Below, in pieces: positions 1 to 14,500 of a stretch of DNA of 64,000 nt. The position numbers and the translations under genes are program-made. This DNA is from Branchinecta lynchi (lineage: Eukaryota; Arthropoda; Branchiopoda; Anostraca; Branchinectidae), in contig JAKZAP010000015.1 of NCBI GenBank assembly GCA_023053575.1, forward strand, positions 11,336,930 through 11,400,929, written 5' to 3'. The notes beneath the pieces are model-generated. The model was not told the DNA's origin, did not search any database, and was given only the letters and a program-made list of their open reading frames with translations. Position 1 is the first letter of the stretch. The number at the start of each line of letters is the position of its first letter.

Positions 1-1190
1 TTTGGTAAGAAATTTGGCTGTGATGATGCGCACTTCAGGGGCGCTAGAAATTCATCTGTAATCAAAAGTCTTGAAGCAAAAATGATGATGAGCTCATCGC
101 GAGAATGAAATGTATATTTTAATCAAAAGTATCATTTGTACTCTAATTCAATTCTAAGCAAAACCCATGAGGCAAAAATATTCTAATCATGTCAAGTCTC
201 TAATGTTCAAGTTTCATGGTCCTAGCACATCTGGAAGTCTTTAACTGGTGATCACCGGAATTCCGGACCCCCCTTCCTCCCCCCACAGTGCTCGAACCCG
301 ATCCAGTTCTGTCACTGATGAATCTAGGGCTTGGGCTTGTTCTTCCCACCAAGTTTCATCCCAATCGCTCCACTCTTAGCGTGTCACAAGATTTACGGCT
401 CCCCCCTGACTCCCCCCCACAATAATCGGATCCGGTTCGGACTTCACATGGGACATCCGAGACACGAGGTCTTTCCAAATATCAAGTTTCATTAAGATCT
501 GATCACCCGTTCCAAAGTTATACGTACCTCTAGATTCTGGATTCCCCTTCCCTCCACTCCCCCCACGGTGGTCGGATCGGGGAAGTGACTATTTCCACGT
601 TAGTTTGGTCGGGTCCCTGGTACGCTTGCCAAGTTTCACTGTCCCAGCCCACCTAAAAGTAATTTAACTCCGTATGACCGGAATTCCGCCCCCCCCCCTC
701 CAACTCCCACCGTAGTGCACGAATCCCGTCCGCGTCTGCCAATGATGTACCTAGGGCTTGTGCTTGTTCCTCTCACCAAGTTTCATCCCGATCCCTCCAC
801 TTTAAGCTTGTCATATGATTTCCGGTCCCCCCCTGCGCCCCCCCCCCCCACATTCATCGGATTCGGTCCGGACTTGAAATGGAACATCTGGACATGACGT
901 CTCACCAAATATCAACTTTCTTTAAGATCCGATAACCCGTTCCAAAGTTATGCATGCCACTAAATTCCGGATTCCGGCTCCCCTCCCTCCACCCACGATG
1001 GTCGGATCGGGCAAGTGACTATTTTCAACTTAGTTTGGTCGGGTCCCTAATATGCCTGCCAAGTTTCATCGTCCTAGCATATCTGGAAGTACCCTAACTC
1101 GCAAACACCGGACTAACCGACCGACCGACCGACAGACCGACAGAAAAGTGATCGGTATATGGCACTTGGCCGGAAGGCAAGTGCCATAAA
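1..1190 (+). repeat. Family G repeat, right part with terminal hairpin
   Basis: This C-rich, internally repetitive sequence is made of recurring phrases such as CCAAGTTTCATC, GATCCGATCACCCGTTC and TTCCGGATTCC. It ends with short GACC/GACA runs and then ATATGGCACTTGGCCGG followed by AAGGCAAGTGCCATAAAA. The last part folds into a hairpin with GGCACTTG/CAAGTGCC arms. The same phrases recur near 36-37.9 kb, 56.8-59.2 kb, 61.0-61.9 kb and 62.9-63.35 kb. The left end lies outside the window. Open frames here have no coding character. The class of mobile element is unknown. Confidence 0.75.
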
Positions 1191-1204
1191 AAGCAAAAGA
1201 GTAT

Positions 1205-1455
1205 GCGTGCCGGGAGTAGGAATCGAACGCACGACCTCCTCACTACTACCCCGATACTATGGCCGAAACACGGCCTAAGGCGAACTTTTACAGTGATAAG
1301 TGCATAATTACAGTGCATTACGGGCAAGGGCCTGCCAGCTAGCTTTGGGAACACTAGGTCCTGTCGACAATAAGTCCCTTTAGCTTTATCTAAGCCCCCC
1401 AGGTCGGTTTGATGGCCGAAAGTTGCGTAGTCAAGTTTTCTGTGCCTTTAAGGGA
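1205..1455 (-). repeat. SINE-like repeat with tRNA-like segment
   Basis: This sequence is repeated in the opposite orientation at about 55537-55830. Read on the minus strand it ends in a tRNA-like stretch with a B-box-like GCGTTCGATTCC and then a T-run (CTTTTTATGG) that could terminate Pol III transcription. The shared body includes the phrase GACTACGCAACTTTCGGCC. A cloverleaf is not obvious, so it reads as a Pol III-type repeat rather than a working tRNA gene. Confidence 0.55.
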
Positions 1456-1499
1456 GGAGTTCATGGGAGTGACTGGGTGGAACAAATTACGCGGAGTAG

Positions 1500-1670
1500 G
1501 TCTGTTCTTAGTTTAAAAAGCCTGGCGAGGTTCCTCAGAGTAGCTAGTCTGAACACGGAAAAGTGTTTGAGTGGTATTTAGTGTAACGAAGAGTGTGCTA
1601 AGATTATTTACTTTGTTTGTGTGCTGTGGCCCTTGGGCTTTTAATGCAAATAAATAACATATCATATCAT
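1500..1670 (+). mobile_element. LINE 3' end fragment
   Basis: It carries the 3' motif GTGGCCCTTGGGCTTTTAA (about 1626-1644), followed by ATGCAAATAAATAACATATC and short ATATC repeats. The same motif marks other LINE tails in the window (4536, 18962 on the minus strand, 38872, 44137, 63950). No protein can be read upstream. Confidence 0.5.
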
Positions 1671-2084
1671 CCCTACATAATATCTTCACATATTTGCTTT
1701 CCCACAAGCAAAGCGAAGATCCACCACGCATAAGAACTCATGAGCAGCCGTCCTGTTTATAAAGCTTTCTGATACCGCTTTCCATTCCCATCCCGGATTC
1801 ACTTTACGAAGAATTCGCTTCGCTTTTTAAAACAAGCGGAGCGCCAAAATAACTCTAGAAAGTGAACTTCTTTTTTTCGCATGCAAACCGGTTGACATTA
1901 GCGTGACACAGGTGCCGATCTCCCGATACTCTGCCCTCGGTCGGGAGTGCAATGCGTTGGGGGCAAATCATCAGACGCTTTCCGCGCTTTTCTCTAGGTG
2001 CCCATTTGAAGCTGGGCCGACTTTTGGCTTGTCTTACGGGGAAAAGCCAATAGCCCTCGCCCTAAACCAAACGGTTGACACCAC

Positions 2085-2146
2085 GGAGACTCCCCAGCGA
2101 ACCTTCGTTTGTGAGTTTGGCGCGCTAACCCATTCGGCCAGGACGG
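2085..2146 (-). other. tRNA-like (Val-CAC type) pseudogene or SINE head
   Basis: The minus strand reads an A-box-like TGGCCGAATGGGTTAGCG (2140-2123), a CTCACAAA loop resembling a Val CAC anticodon loop, and a weak B box GGTTCGCTGG (2104-2095). A similar module lies at 48074-48141. Stem pairing is poor, so this is more likely a tRNA-derived SINE fragment than a functional tRNA. Confidence 0.4.
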
Positions 2147-2262
2147 AGCAGCACAAAAAAAGCCGGCGCATAAGTTGAGGGATCTTTCCCAACGTAAGAG
2201 TCGCACTGTTAGGCTATCGTGTCTTTGTGCGTTTTAGAGAGGTCAAAGAGGGCTCTGCTCAC

Positions 2263-2581
2263 CTGGAAATCCTCCGCGTCCATCTTCTCCACCTCCCTCA
2301 CGGAATCCCTGGCTTGCTCAATCAGCGCCATCGTCTTCTGACTCGATTCCACCAGCATGGTCTGGATCTCTTGAACGCTCAGCAACGCCATCTCCCTCGT
2401 CTTTCGGATTTCAGCCATAATTTTAACGGAATGATTCAATTGGGCAATGCACTCTACTTTTTCTGAAGCCAAAATCTGCGACATTTTGGCCTTCGCTCGC
2501 TCTAATGGCAGTACGTCGTGCATGATATGGCACGCATGCTCCGGGTCCGAGTCACAGTCAATGCACCAGAACTGAGTGGGT
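2263..2581 (-). CDS. RING/B-box gene exon 3: B-box and coiled coil
   Basis: The acceptor is TTAATTCCCAG before 2581 and the donor is CAG followed by GTGAGC after 2263. The exon is 319 bp: one base completing the previous codon, then 106 codons. It starts with a B-box-like cluster, FWCIDCDSDPEHACHIMH, whose Cys and His spacing suits zinc binding. About 80 residues of heptad-rich helix follow (for example KIMAEIRKTREMALLSVQEI). The frame stays open past the donor for a short run (to 2209), but the GTGAGC donor is a good match and that extension has no family-like content. Confidence 0.82.
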
Positions 2582-5500
2582 CTGGGAATTAATAAATATG
2601 TCAAATACTATTCAATATGGGATTGATAAACATGTCAAAAATACACACAAATATAACTGCATGTCCGGGTGTAGATTCTACCCCAGCGTCTTCTTGCCAA
2701 AGCTCATGCCTCTGTTAACTTAGTGTCGAAATGTCAAACGTTTCTAGGCTGGTCTTATAGTTCGGAAATCAATCCCAAGTATTATTTTACATGCACGTTT
2801 CTGAATTTGTTCAATCCTTTCAGTTTGATTTAGAGAGATAGCACTGTGCCACACCGCACACGCATTTTCAGTTAAAGCTCAACTCTTACTAGAAAGGATC
2901 TTTTCGCTATGAAAGGGATCGAAAAAAACGTTCTTCAAAAGTACCATTACTTTCCACCTGAAACTAGCGGTTTTCATGTTTGCGCTTGTCAACATTGCCC
3001 AGCCTTCCTGGTCTCCGACGCGGCGGCTGGGAGCAAAAGGTTTGAAAACTGAACATGCCGTGCTTAAAAAGTTGGAAAACTAAGCAAATAAAAGAAGTAA
3101 TAAACAGAAAATTATCATATCCTTATGTATGAATGAGTTGTCAGCGGACACTGAATATTTCGACAAACTTCGCGTTGTCTGACAGCCAAAACTCGGAAAG
3201 GCCGAAAGGTGCTAAAAATTCGTAGGCAGAACACGAAACAATGGAAAAAGGTGGGGATTTTAGAATCTTATAATTCCACAGGGGAGCTAGGTATATTACA
3301 AAAGGCATAATAAGAAAGAGGGGTCCTTTAATGAGCAAGCTAAGTAGGTTTTATTGCGATTATGATTTACCGGGGGTGGAGCTTCGCGTGTAGCCTTTTA
3401 CATTGTTAAGTGTTATCTCTAGAGCAACTACCAATAAACCAACTTCCAATTGTTTTGGAATTTGTTCAAACCATGAACGATTTTGGAATAACAATTTTAT
3501 AATTCTAACTGTGGTGGCTGTACCAGGCAGTTTGGGTGTGGTTAGTCTGTGTGTCTGGGGACTAGACACCCTCGGCGCAGCGCCGCGCTGCACCTCACCG
3601 GAAGCATAAGCTGGCGTCAAATCTACACCACACATGCTTTCAGAATTTTCCAATAATACAGACCGCCGAGACACTCACTATGAAAAATATGTAGCGTAGT
3701 TGTACGAAAAAGTTGCATGTAGATATGCAGTAGAACAGAATACTTTAATTTAATGTGCCTCACACTGCACTTATCTTAAGCAGTAGTATTCAGTAGCCTC
3801 CCCCCTTGCTCCAGTAGCACCCAGTCTTGCTATACAGTCTGCATACTACTGTTTCGTACAACTTCATCCTGCTATTTTGAGATAATTTTTCATCGGGCTA
3901 TATAGGCTAAGTTCGCATCATTCTGGAAAAATGCTATTAAAGTCCCCATCTCATGCACACTCAACAGAACGATACCTCAACTTTTTCGTACCATATTTAC
4001 TAAACATTTCAACCTCGATTTCAACATCTTTTGAACATTATAGGTGGTGGTTCAACGGGTCCTGCAAGACCAAGAAATCCAAAAATGGCACGACGAGAAG
4101 GATTCTAAACCGCCCATGTATCTTTACGCTAAGGCGAAAGAGTGTTACGGTTTAGAAAGGTTTTTATGGGAGTGTTATATACTGATGGTTCGGGATCGTA
4201 GTGATAGCCTCCCCCTGGAAATTCGGAGAAAATATGTGGGAAGTGTTAAGTGGCGTTCTAGTGTCCTTTACTTCTACCCAGTGTGTGGTTGTGTGGATGA
4301 ATTTTGTTTTCATTTTATGTGCGAATGTGTAGAGTTGAATGATTTGAGAGTTGAAATACTTGTGGAGTGAATTTTCGGGTAAGGTTGATTGGTGGAAATG
4401 TTTAAGGACAAAAGCTTGTTTGGGGCTAGGCAGATTGGAAGCTTTTTGCGGATAGGTTGGAAGCATAGAGAAGAGTTTTAATAGGTACGATTTACCAGAA
4501 GAGATGTTTGTTTGTTTTCTTATTAGTTTTATACGCGATGACCCTCGGGCTTTAAGCAATATATTTCATATCATGTCATATACCAATCTTTCAGCGCGTT
4601 ATATATAATTACGTTGCTGTTATTTAAATATGACCATTTGATTGTTGATGAACCAGCTAGTTTACTTTTGTCCATCGTTATTAACTTGTTTGAGGAATAT
4701 TGTAACTGCAATTATGAGGAACTACGCTTGTGATTATTTTAACCTGTAATTTTCATTCATGTTTGATATTTGTGTGTGTTTGATATTTGTATATTTGTGT
4801 TGATCATTTTAATTCGTGTTTAATTCTGTGACTATGTTGACATTCCCCATGCTATTTCTCTTGACGAAGAATTTTTAGAAAAATAAAGCGTATTGAATTG
4901 AACTGATGTGTTGTACTTTGAAATCGTGAATTGTACATGTATAACTTAGGTTACAATTGCAATAAGACTAATATGACTAATTGGACTAAGATCACATATC
5001 CAGCACTATTTTTATGTAAAAAAAAATATCATTTTTAGAAAAATAAAGCGAATTGAACTGAATTGAATTGATGTGTTGTACTTTGAAATCGTAAATTGTA
5101 GATATATAACTTAGGTTACAACTGCAATAAGACTAATTTGATTCATTTGACTGAGATAACATAGCCAGCACTATTTTTTATGTAAAAGATATTATGGATC
5201 AATATCCGGATTGTAACTGTAATTTTTAGAAAAATAAAGCGAATTGAACTGAATTGATGTGTTGTACTTTGAAATCGTGAATTGTACATATATAACTTAG
5301 GTTACAATTGCAATAAGACTAATATGATTCATGTGACTGATATATATAACATATCCAGCACTATCTTTTATTAATTGTAAAATAAGGTAGTGGGTAACTT
5401 CCACTTTGAAGACATAATGCAAAACCCAAATTACTGTGATTGCAGATTTTCTACTCATTAACCTGTGGATCTATTTTACTTATAGTTTTATTTAGTTTAT

Positions 5501-8500
5501 TATAGTTTATTTATTTTCTTATATTTACTCCGCTCTTTCGAAATGGTGATTATATATAATGGTGATTTGTAATAAATAAATTACTTACTATGTATTTGCA
5601 AATTTGGATCTAAGATAATGTGTTGTCCCTAGATGGCCCATCTATTCCCCCCTCACCTCCCGTCTTCCGTGCGTCGGTCCGACATAAATACTGGCAATCA
5701 GTTTTCTCCATATCCTGCTAATTCTTCTGCCCAATTTTTACGTAGTTTCATCCCATCATTTATTTCTGGTCATATCTTGTAAGTGTATTAGTTAATTTGT
5801 TTCGTGTCTGTGTATATCGTAAATTTTTATCCCTCCTCTTGCTTTTAGCTATTTGGATTAAACTTGATTGATTGATTGATGTATGTCCCAAGTGTTGACT
5901 GTGATGCCTTGCGAAAAACTAGTCCGCTGAGAAGCGCAGAATTAGAGTGTAGAACAGGCGAACTGTTCAGTGATAAACTTTAAAAGCCCCTGTTACCAAG
6001 AACAAATAAGCACTAGAACCTCCGTCTCCCTATCTCTCCCGATGAAAAATGTGTCGCCTGCGTAGTAGTATGGTAGTAGCACAAACAAGTTGCATGAAAT
6101 AGTGTGTAATGGCAAAGATTACTATCATTTAATGTGCCTCAGACTGGTTCAATCTCAAGTAGTAGTATCTAGTAGCATCCTGTCTTGCCATAGTAGCATT
6201 CAGTCTTGCTAATAGTAGCATATAGTAGTATGCAGTAACACGGTAGCCGTGAAGTAGAAGCATGTGGTAGCATTAGTTAGTACTGCATGATACTTTTTCG
6301 TACTACTTCATAGTACTATTTTGAGATAAATCTTTCATCGGGCTGTAATACGACCATGCGCAGTCGAATAAATCCATATACCCTGCCCGATGCAAACGAG
6401 CGGAGGAGCTACGAGGAACATCACAGTTCCTTACGTCTACAAGCAGCTATATCGCAGTAGAGCCCCGGAGAAGAAATTTCCAAACCATAAGCCAATTGGT
6501 TGTCTGGACGCGCTGCAGAGCTGGTGGACGCTCAGAGATCCTCTTATATTCGCAATGGCGAAGAGGAAAGTAGACGTATATCAACTCAACGCTCAGCGAA
6601 TACCTCTAGCTCAGCTCAGTTTTGTCGGGGAATCCACAGTCGCTGCATGGGGCCAAAAACGGAGGTTCTGTTGGCTTTGTGTTACCACCAATTACGTTAC
6701 TGCTTTCCTCGTTTGTTTTGTCGCTTTATCTTCTTTACTTACTCTGTTTTTGTGCATAGTCGTGTAAAGCGACGGGTAATAAATAATTACTAATAATAAT
6801 AATAGAAATAAATGAAAGAAATAAAAAATTAAAATCAATGGTAAACGATAAAGATACATATTTTGGAATTTATCCGTGACACTTAAAAAAATAATAGGAC
6901 CATTAGGTCCTATGAAAGAACAAGATTCGACTTAGTGCCAAAACGCAACATTTATTTTTGATAAAAATTAACGTCGACCAGCTACAGCGACAAAGGAACG
7001 GCGATCGGTGACCAGAACTGTTACTTTATAAGTAAGCTTCGAATTTGAATTCGACACCAAATTTCGATCAAAAAGGCAGCCACTGTCAGGAGCAGGGGCG
7101 TCGCTAGGGGGGGGGTACCACCTCCCCCCCCCCCCTCAAAGAAAGAAAAAAGCTAAAACGGGCGCTCGCAGAGCGCTCGAGCACGGAAATTCAGCTTAAC
7201 TGGGCGCTAACTCAGAAAAGCTAAATGCGGGGCTGGCAGTACGCCCGGAAAAGTCAGTAAGGCTAGTTATTAAAGGCGTCGGCTGTTCTGGGTTCTCGAG
7301 CTCTTGAAAATAAAGGAATTGCATTCTCAGTCGCATGTTTTGAGAGGCAGACTATTTCTAGTCGTTCAGATACGAAGAGGTTTTTTTAATCATATTTTGT
7401 CAGAATGACAAGTATGATTGTTAGATATAAGCTTCTATGACTGAAAGAAGACAGTAGTCAAACCATGAATTTCACCCTGCAGCGCACAGTTTAAACCCAA
7501 GTTTTAACACGATCTGTTGTGTACTAATATCTCTCGATTCAAGTAAAAATCAGGCTGATTTTGCTTGTGGCGTACATTTCCAATAATTTGTTAGTTTCAT
7601 GCAAAGATCCTTTGTATTTTTGTCCAGTCCGACGTTTAAAAACAAAATCTGCTTCATGAGCAATGAGAGAAGATTTAATGGCGGGTCTGATTATTGCAAA
7701 ATGAAACTCTAAATTCAGAACAAGTCACATTTCATTTTTTTTGTTCTGGATGATCAGTACTTCTTTTTGGGATCCCAAAACGTAAGTGGAGGGGTACCTA
7801 TGACATCGCAAAATTTGTCCGTCTGTCTGTCCGCACGATAACTCTCGAAGCGATTGAGATATTTTGATGAAACTTGGTGGGAGGATCCTTTGGGTCAAAG
7901 TATAGGTCAAGTTCGAAGATCGGCTATTTAGCCCTATATTTGAGGGTGGGGGAGGGGTTCCAAATTAAGGGACAACCAAAATATTTTCAAACAGTACGAT
8001 GGTGAAAACCATTTTCTTGTCGGACAAGTAGTTCGTCCGGAATCCGGCACAAACCGGAAAGTTTGGTGAAAGTAGAAGAGTCATTTGAAGTTGATTAGAT
8101 GTTTGATGTAGGGGTAAGGAGACATGCTGAACACGATGGTGAAAACCATTTTCTTGCCGGACAATTAGTTCGTCCGGAATCCGGCAAAAACCGGAAAGTT
8201 GGTTAAAAGTAAAAGTTTCATTTGAAGTTGGTTAAATGTTCGATTTAGGGGTAAGAAGACATGCTGAACACGATGGTGAAAATCATTTTCTCACCGGACA
8301 ACAAGTTCGCCAGGACAGATCTAGGGGTAAGAAGAGACGCTGAGTCTGTGTATGACAACAATTTTTTACCCGGACATATAATTAGTCCGGAATCCGGTTT
8401 TGAAAGGAATTTTTTTTAAGTCAAAGTTTTATTTAAAGTTGATGATATGTTCTTTACAGGGATAAAGAGATCCGCTGGATTCGTTTCTCAATTTTCTTTT

Positions 8501-11500
8501 TTTTTTGCTGGACTAGTAGTTCGCTCTAAATTCGGGCAAAACCGGAAATTTGGCAGAAGTAAAGCAGGAAGCTTCGGTCAGTACCGTCAAAATAGATATG
8601 GCTTATAGAGGTATATCTGAACTTGGTTTTCTCTGATGATTAGCCTGGCGAAGACTGGATCTGGCGAAGACAAGACCCAATTGTCTGGATATTAGATTTT
8701 TGGGATCCCATCGAAACCTTTGGTCTTGTTTGAAAAGGCTCGAACTGACGCACATTATCCAACTTCCAGCTAAATGTCTCACATTTTTCTGGATTCGTCG
8801 TGAACAAAGACAGATGGGCAGATTCTGTTAAGTGGCTCTTACCTTCATTTGGGATCCGAAAAGGCGTTCTGATCATACAGGATTCCACAGAATTTGCCTG
8901 GGCGTCTTTCGTAGTAGAATCTGTTTACTAAAAAGTCCGTCATTTCATTCGAATTTTAGGTTTGGAATTTCGGGGCTTGGGCAGCATTAAAAGCTATACA
9001 GATTTTGTTGCGGGCAGTAGCATTTTGCACGAAAAAAGTCATGGCCTACTTAAACAAAATTCGCCTGCGGCGCTCATTTTCATTCTGTCTTACATACAGT
9101 TTTGCGGATATAGTGCTGTGTTTCTTGGCTACTGTTTCTAACTGGTATGACTCTTGGGTCTTCCGGAGTCGTATATTTTAAGATACTCACCTTCCACGAC
9201 CAGAACCTTCGAACCGCTTCTGAGCTCGGTGCGCTTGCAGTAATAACGAGTTTTGTTAGCACATATGAGAAGAAAAGCTGAAACGGGCGGCAGGGCGCCG
9301 GCAGGCGCCCTGCCACCCCCCCCCCCTCCTCGAGTTTTGGGTAGCGACGCCCCTGGTCAGGAGTTCAGTAACATTAATCACACGTTTGGGCATCCTTGAC
9401 ATTAAACATTGCGAATATATATCTGTTAAAGCACAATGGACACTTCTAATGCTTTACTTTGTATTAAATGCTACACAAATAAACATTTCCAACTTCCTGT
9501 AGAAGGCGCTAAGAAAATCGGCCGTTTTCTTGTTATCCCACGTTTTTACCTCTCAGGCATTTCGGCGATCCAAATCTTAGGAGCTGGGATATCGTGGCAG
9601 GAAATTCTAAAACTCCAAGCAGTGCTTGATAGAAAAGGATATATTTGAGATGTCACCAAAGTAAAGCCCCAGATGCAGTTTACCTGATTGTTCTACTGTT
9701 TCGTCAGAAGTTCTATGGCATAAAGTGCCTATTAAAAGTTTTTCTTTGTGGAATAGTGTTGTGAAGCTTGATTAATTGCTTTATAAAATGTACCAGAATA
9801 TGCAATAAGCTTATAAAAATAACATAGCTACAAAAATCATTCAAAAACAAATAACCAATTCAAATCTGAATTATACAAGCTGATTTATACATAAAATAAG
9901 GGTCTACTAAGTATTATAAGAAACATCACTTTTATCTTTGTCTAAGCTAGTTAATTGAGCATGCACTGGCCCCAAAAATTACGCTTCGAAATATCACAGA
10001 GAGGAAACTGTTGAAAAAGCTGCTGATCTAGGGGGTAAGCATTGTTCCTAGGTTGTTACAGAGTGGGATTGGGGTAGTTTGATGTGCCCATTGAACTTTA
10101 AGATAGTTTTAAATGTTACCTAAACTTTTAAAGTTTATCCTTTAAAGGACTCCTCCTGCGTATTCTACCTTTCATAATACTCCTAGCTCCATTCTGGAAC
10201 TGCAAGCTTCTGAAATCCTTGCCTTTCGCCATTTTTTTTTGTTTTTTTTTTACCCATGACTCTTTATTGTTTTTTTCCGCCGAGCCGAGTAGGCTACTGT
10301 CAGTCACGCAACGCAAAACTCGCCGCAAGCTTCAAGGTTTGCCGACAAATCTGCCGACACATCAGAAGCTTCAAAGTATTATTTTTAATTTCGCAAGCAA
10401 GTCTATGACTTCTTCTTCAAGTCTCAAGCTTCTTTTATTCTGATTAGTTTTCCCATTTTTTTTTTTATAACGGCTCGCTCTGTTTTCAAAGATTTTGCGT
10501 CCAGTCACTGAGGTAGCGTTCCAGCAACTTATGATTAGTGCATCGTTACTATTGTTGTTATTATTTGTTATTATTATTTTCATTCCAGAGAGCGTGATTA
10601 ACTACCAGAATACGGCGCTCACCCCTCCTCTCTTGTCATCGTAACTTGTAAAGACTTCACTGGAACGCTACCTGAGTCTGAGAGCAGGAAGGCTATTATC
10701 GGAAATGGATATTTCTGCGCCATCTCATTTCTGAGTCATTTCGTCGTGAAAAGATCATTTCTAGTAAGAGATGTGCTTTAAACAATTCTTTCTCTATGAG
10801 CGTGTTCCACGCTTCTAACAACAGTAGCAATTATTTACTATTTTCGTTCTAACCTCATAAAAAGTTACTACGCTGAGCAACCTTCTAGAAAAACTAACTA
10901 TGTCTTTACCATGCTCGGCAGCGTAGTCAGCGTGGTAACTACGAATCATTTTAACGGGATTGGCCAGTTTTAAGATAAACCTTTTTCGGATTATTATATA
11001 AGTTATCTAGTTAAGATATGTATTGATAATTTATCAATTTTGAACTGAAGTATTCAATCATAAAGTAACATATTCGTTATTTATAGGTCTCCTAACTATA
11101 ATTATCCCTGACTTTTTCATCTGTAAATAGTCACTGTCGTTACAATAAACGTTACTTAACGTTGGTCTGGAGGAATTGCGATGCCAGAGAGGGTCTTCCC
11201 AACACTGAACAAAATCAGTTCTGGTGGAATTTGTGATCGGACCAAAACAATCGTGGAAGGCATTATGCAGACAATCGGCTGGATGACGTAGGATGCAAGA
11301 GGAGAGGCCGACAGTTATATATATATAAATACTGGATTCAAATGTTGCCTTGTTTTTTATTTGTTTTAATTAACGCCTTAGGCTAGGATTTTATTAATAC
11401 TTTTTACAAATAAACCAGAAGTACTGAAACGTCGTTTTCGTTTGCCACTGTCGTGTTTGACGCCTTTATGCTAGTTAGGAATATGCTAGTTAGGAAGTTT

Positions 11501-14500
11501 TCTTATTGCTCTGCTGATGTTAAGACATTTCTATTTCGACCTTACTGTTCGTGCATCTTTGGGTTGTCACTTGTCAATAATTGCACCAAACAAAGTCTGA
11601 GCGAGACACGCATTGCTTACAATGATAGCTTTCGATTTCTTCATCGTCTCCCGCGTTTTTGGAGTGCTACAGAGATGTTCGACGATTACCGCGTTACGAA
11701 CTTCTCCCAGTTGGCATACCCGCATCGCACATATCTCTAAGAAATCGGTTGCTACTATCGCAAAACTGCATGGTACTGGCGTTATGTAACTCGTGGATTC
11801 GTATGTATATTTGTCAATAAAATTGTACCTTACCTTACCTTGTTCATGGCCCAAGGCCTTCATTAAACATATATCTTTCGATCTATCTATACAGACTACA
11901 TATAACAATCAATGCGCCATACCTGTGCACTACAGCATTTTTTGAGCTTTGGGGTTCTTCCAGTTTTATCCCTGACACACCTTTGGTAGCTTCTGTAACT
12001 TCTCCATTTAGAAAAGTCTGTTCCTTGGGTTTGTCTCCATACATTTTGACAAGGCAGATTGTCGAATCATCCTCAGACAAAGCCAGGATCCCCCCTTCTG
12101 GGAGGTTCACTTTGACAACACACTCAGGACAGAGAACTGTACCGTCATCAACGGGAAATCCCTGCAAAAAAAAGGTTATTATTATATTTGACGGTGCAAA
12201 ACGGATAAGTCAGCTACATTTTACTAGAGCTACGTTTCGGCCCTTCTTGGCAAAGGTCCTCTTCAGGCTCAAGCCGCTCAAGCTGGAAAATGAACTTGTG
12301 GAAGAACAAGTAAAGATTAAATACTCTTTGAGCCCAAGCTGACTTTGAAACACTTATTCAAACAATGTTTACAACGGATATACGTCAGCTACGATTCTTC
12401 ATCAGCGATATTTCGGCCCTTCTTGGCAAGGGTCCTCGTCAGGCTGTCAATCTTCTGGGTCAACGTCGGGGAAGGAAACAAACCTGTCAAACCTTGACAG
12501 GTTTTTGCAGGCCTGACGAGGACCCTTGCCAAGAAGGGCCGAAATATCGCTGATGAAGAATCGTAGCTGACGTATATCCGTTGTAAACATTGTTTGAATA
12601 AAAGTAAAGATTCTCCCTTAAACATCTGATTTTATGAAATTCTTCTCTGAAAATTGGTTGGAGTTAAAGCTGATGTTGTGATTTCATTCTGTACACGGCT
12701 GCTATTTTTGCTGTTCGACTGGGTCGCCGAAAGGGTAGAGATTCTTCTGAATTTTAGTTTTGGAGTCACCTGCCTCTTCTTCTTCTTTAAAACTAAGATG
12801 GATACTTGTCGGTAATTATTATTGGTAATTATTATTACCATGATCTTGAGCATGGATCTCTTGCCCCTCGAAACTTTCGTCGTTTTCTGTTCCATTTTAT
12901 CGAACAAAAAACATCACTCCAATTCCCTAAAAGAATATTTTTATGAACCTGATCTATTTTCTGGGATCAAATCTCGCCACGATCATAACGCGCGTGATCC
13001 TTGTAAAACCCGGCAATGTCTGGAAGATAAAGATTTTAATGGAGATATATAATAATGAGGGTATGGCATAGTTATCGTAATGAAATTTTTCTACGAATAC
13101 TGCCGCCCGTCTCAGCTTTTCGTCGCATCTGTATTAATATCACTTGTGATCCCTGCAAGTGGAAGACTGAAGAAGCCTAGTCGTATCTCAAAGCTCAGGG
13201 GCGGTTTGAAGGAGTTGGGCGTGGGAGGTGACTAACTCAAAATACACGACTGGCAGACGTCCGGCAATACTTTACAAATACAAATACTCTGAACAAAAAA
13301 ACAAATCTATGCTCATACAAAAGATCTAAAGAAAAACAACTAATAAAAGAAAGTTGTAGCTTATGGTTTGCCGCAGTTAATCCCAACTTATTTTGGTGGT
13401 TTGAAGGATTACTGGTAATTTATAACTTTTGTGTTGATGCATATATAGCCCGTGTTACACTGCAAAAAGTTGCTCCGAGTAAGGATTATTGTTAAGTGCA
13501 GTACTTGCTACTGGGATTAATTTCATCTCTACCAAGATAAAATTAATCCGAATTAGAGATGAGATTATCTTTTTAGAGACAAGATTTTTCTCAGTAGCAA
13601 ATGCTACAAGATTTAATTTTCGTGTATATCTAAATGCCCGTCGTTCGGCCTCGAGCCCCCTCTTTCCTCCCTCAACTCTTTCTATTGTATTTAATTTGTG
13701 AATAAACAGAAGTTGAACTTGAACTTGTTGAACTTAGACATGCACAGAAAATGACGCACAACATTTTGTGCGTTACTAGTCAGCGAATATTTGCTCCAGC
13801 GTTCGGCCCTTCTTGGCAAGAGCCCTTGTCTGGCTGTTTTCCTGGTAATTATAACTTTTCCCGATGAAAAATCTGCAGCCTGTGTAGTAGTATGGTAGTA
13901 GTACGAAAAAGTTGCATGTAATACTATGTAATAGCAAAGCATACTATCATTTAATGTGCCTCGGACTGGTCCAATCTTAAGTAGTAGTATCCAGTAGCAT
14001 CCTGTCTTGCCATAGTAGTATCCAGTCTTGCTAATAGTAGCATATAGTAGTATGCAGTAACACGGTAGCCTTGAAGTAGAAGCATCAGTTAGTACTGCAT
14101 GCTACTTTTTCGTACTACTTCATAGTACTATTTTGAGATAAATTTTTCATCGGGTTCCGATGATTATAACTAAACTGTCCATTCAAGGCGCGAACAAAAC
14201 GTTTTCCGATTCTATATCCATTTCCAGTTAGCAGCCTTCCACCAAAGGACTTCTGTGTCCCTGTTTTTTTAAGCTCTCCTTCTCGCAACAATGGCAAAAA
14301 GAGTGAACCGTTGAGAAGGTATGGATTCAGCATGCGTTCTTACTCCCGAACCAAAATTCTAACAAACATGAGAATTCAATTCCAGTTGAACCAAATTTTT
14401 GCCAGGATTCCGGGCGAATTACTAGACAAGCGAGAACACAAACTTCAGATAGTAGCTCAGCACGTACTTTTACTACGATCGAAGTAAGTAAGTAAGTAAG

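Noticed and set aside
1903..2206. Opposed open frames of 91 and 70 codons
   Set aside because: No motif, and the segment overlaps a tRNA-like SINE head.
11567..11908. 113-codon minus-strand frame
   Set aside because: The plus strand holds a recognisable LINE C-terminus at the same place, so this frame is a shadow.
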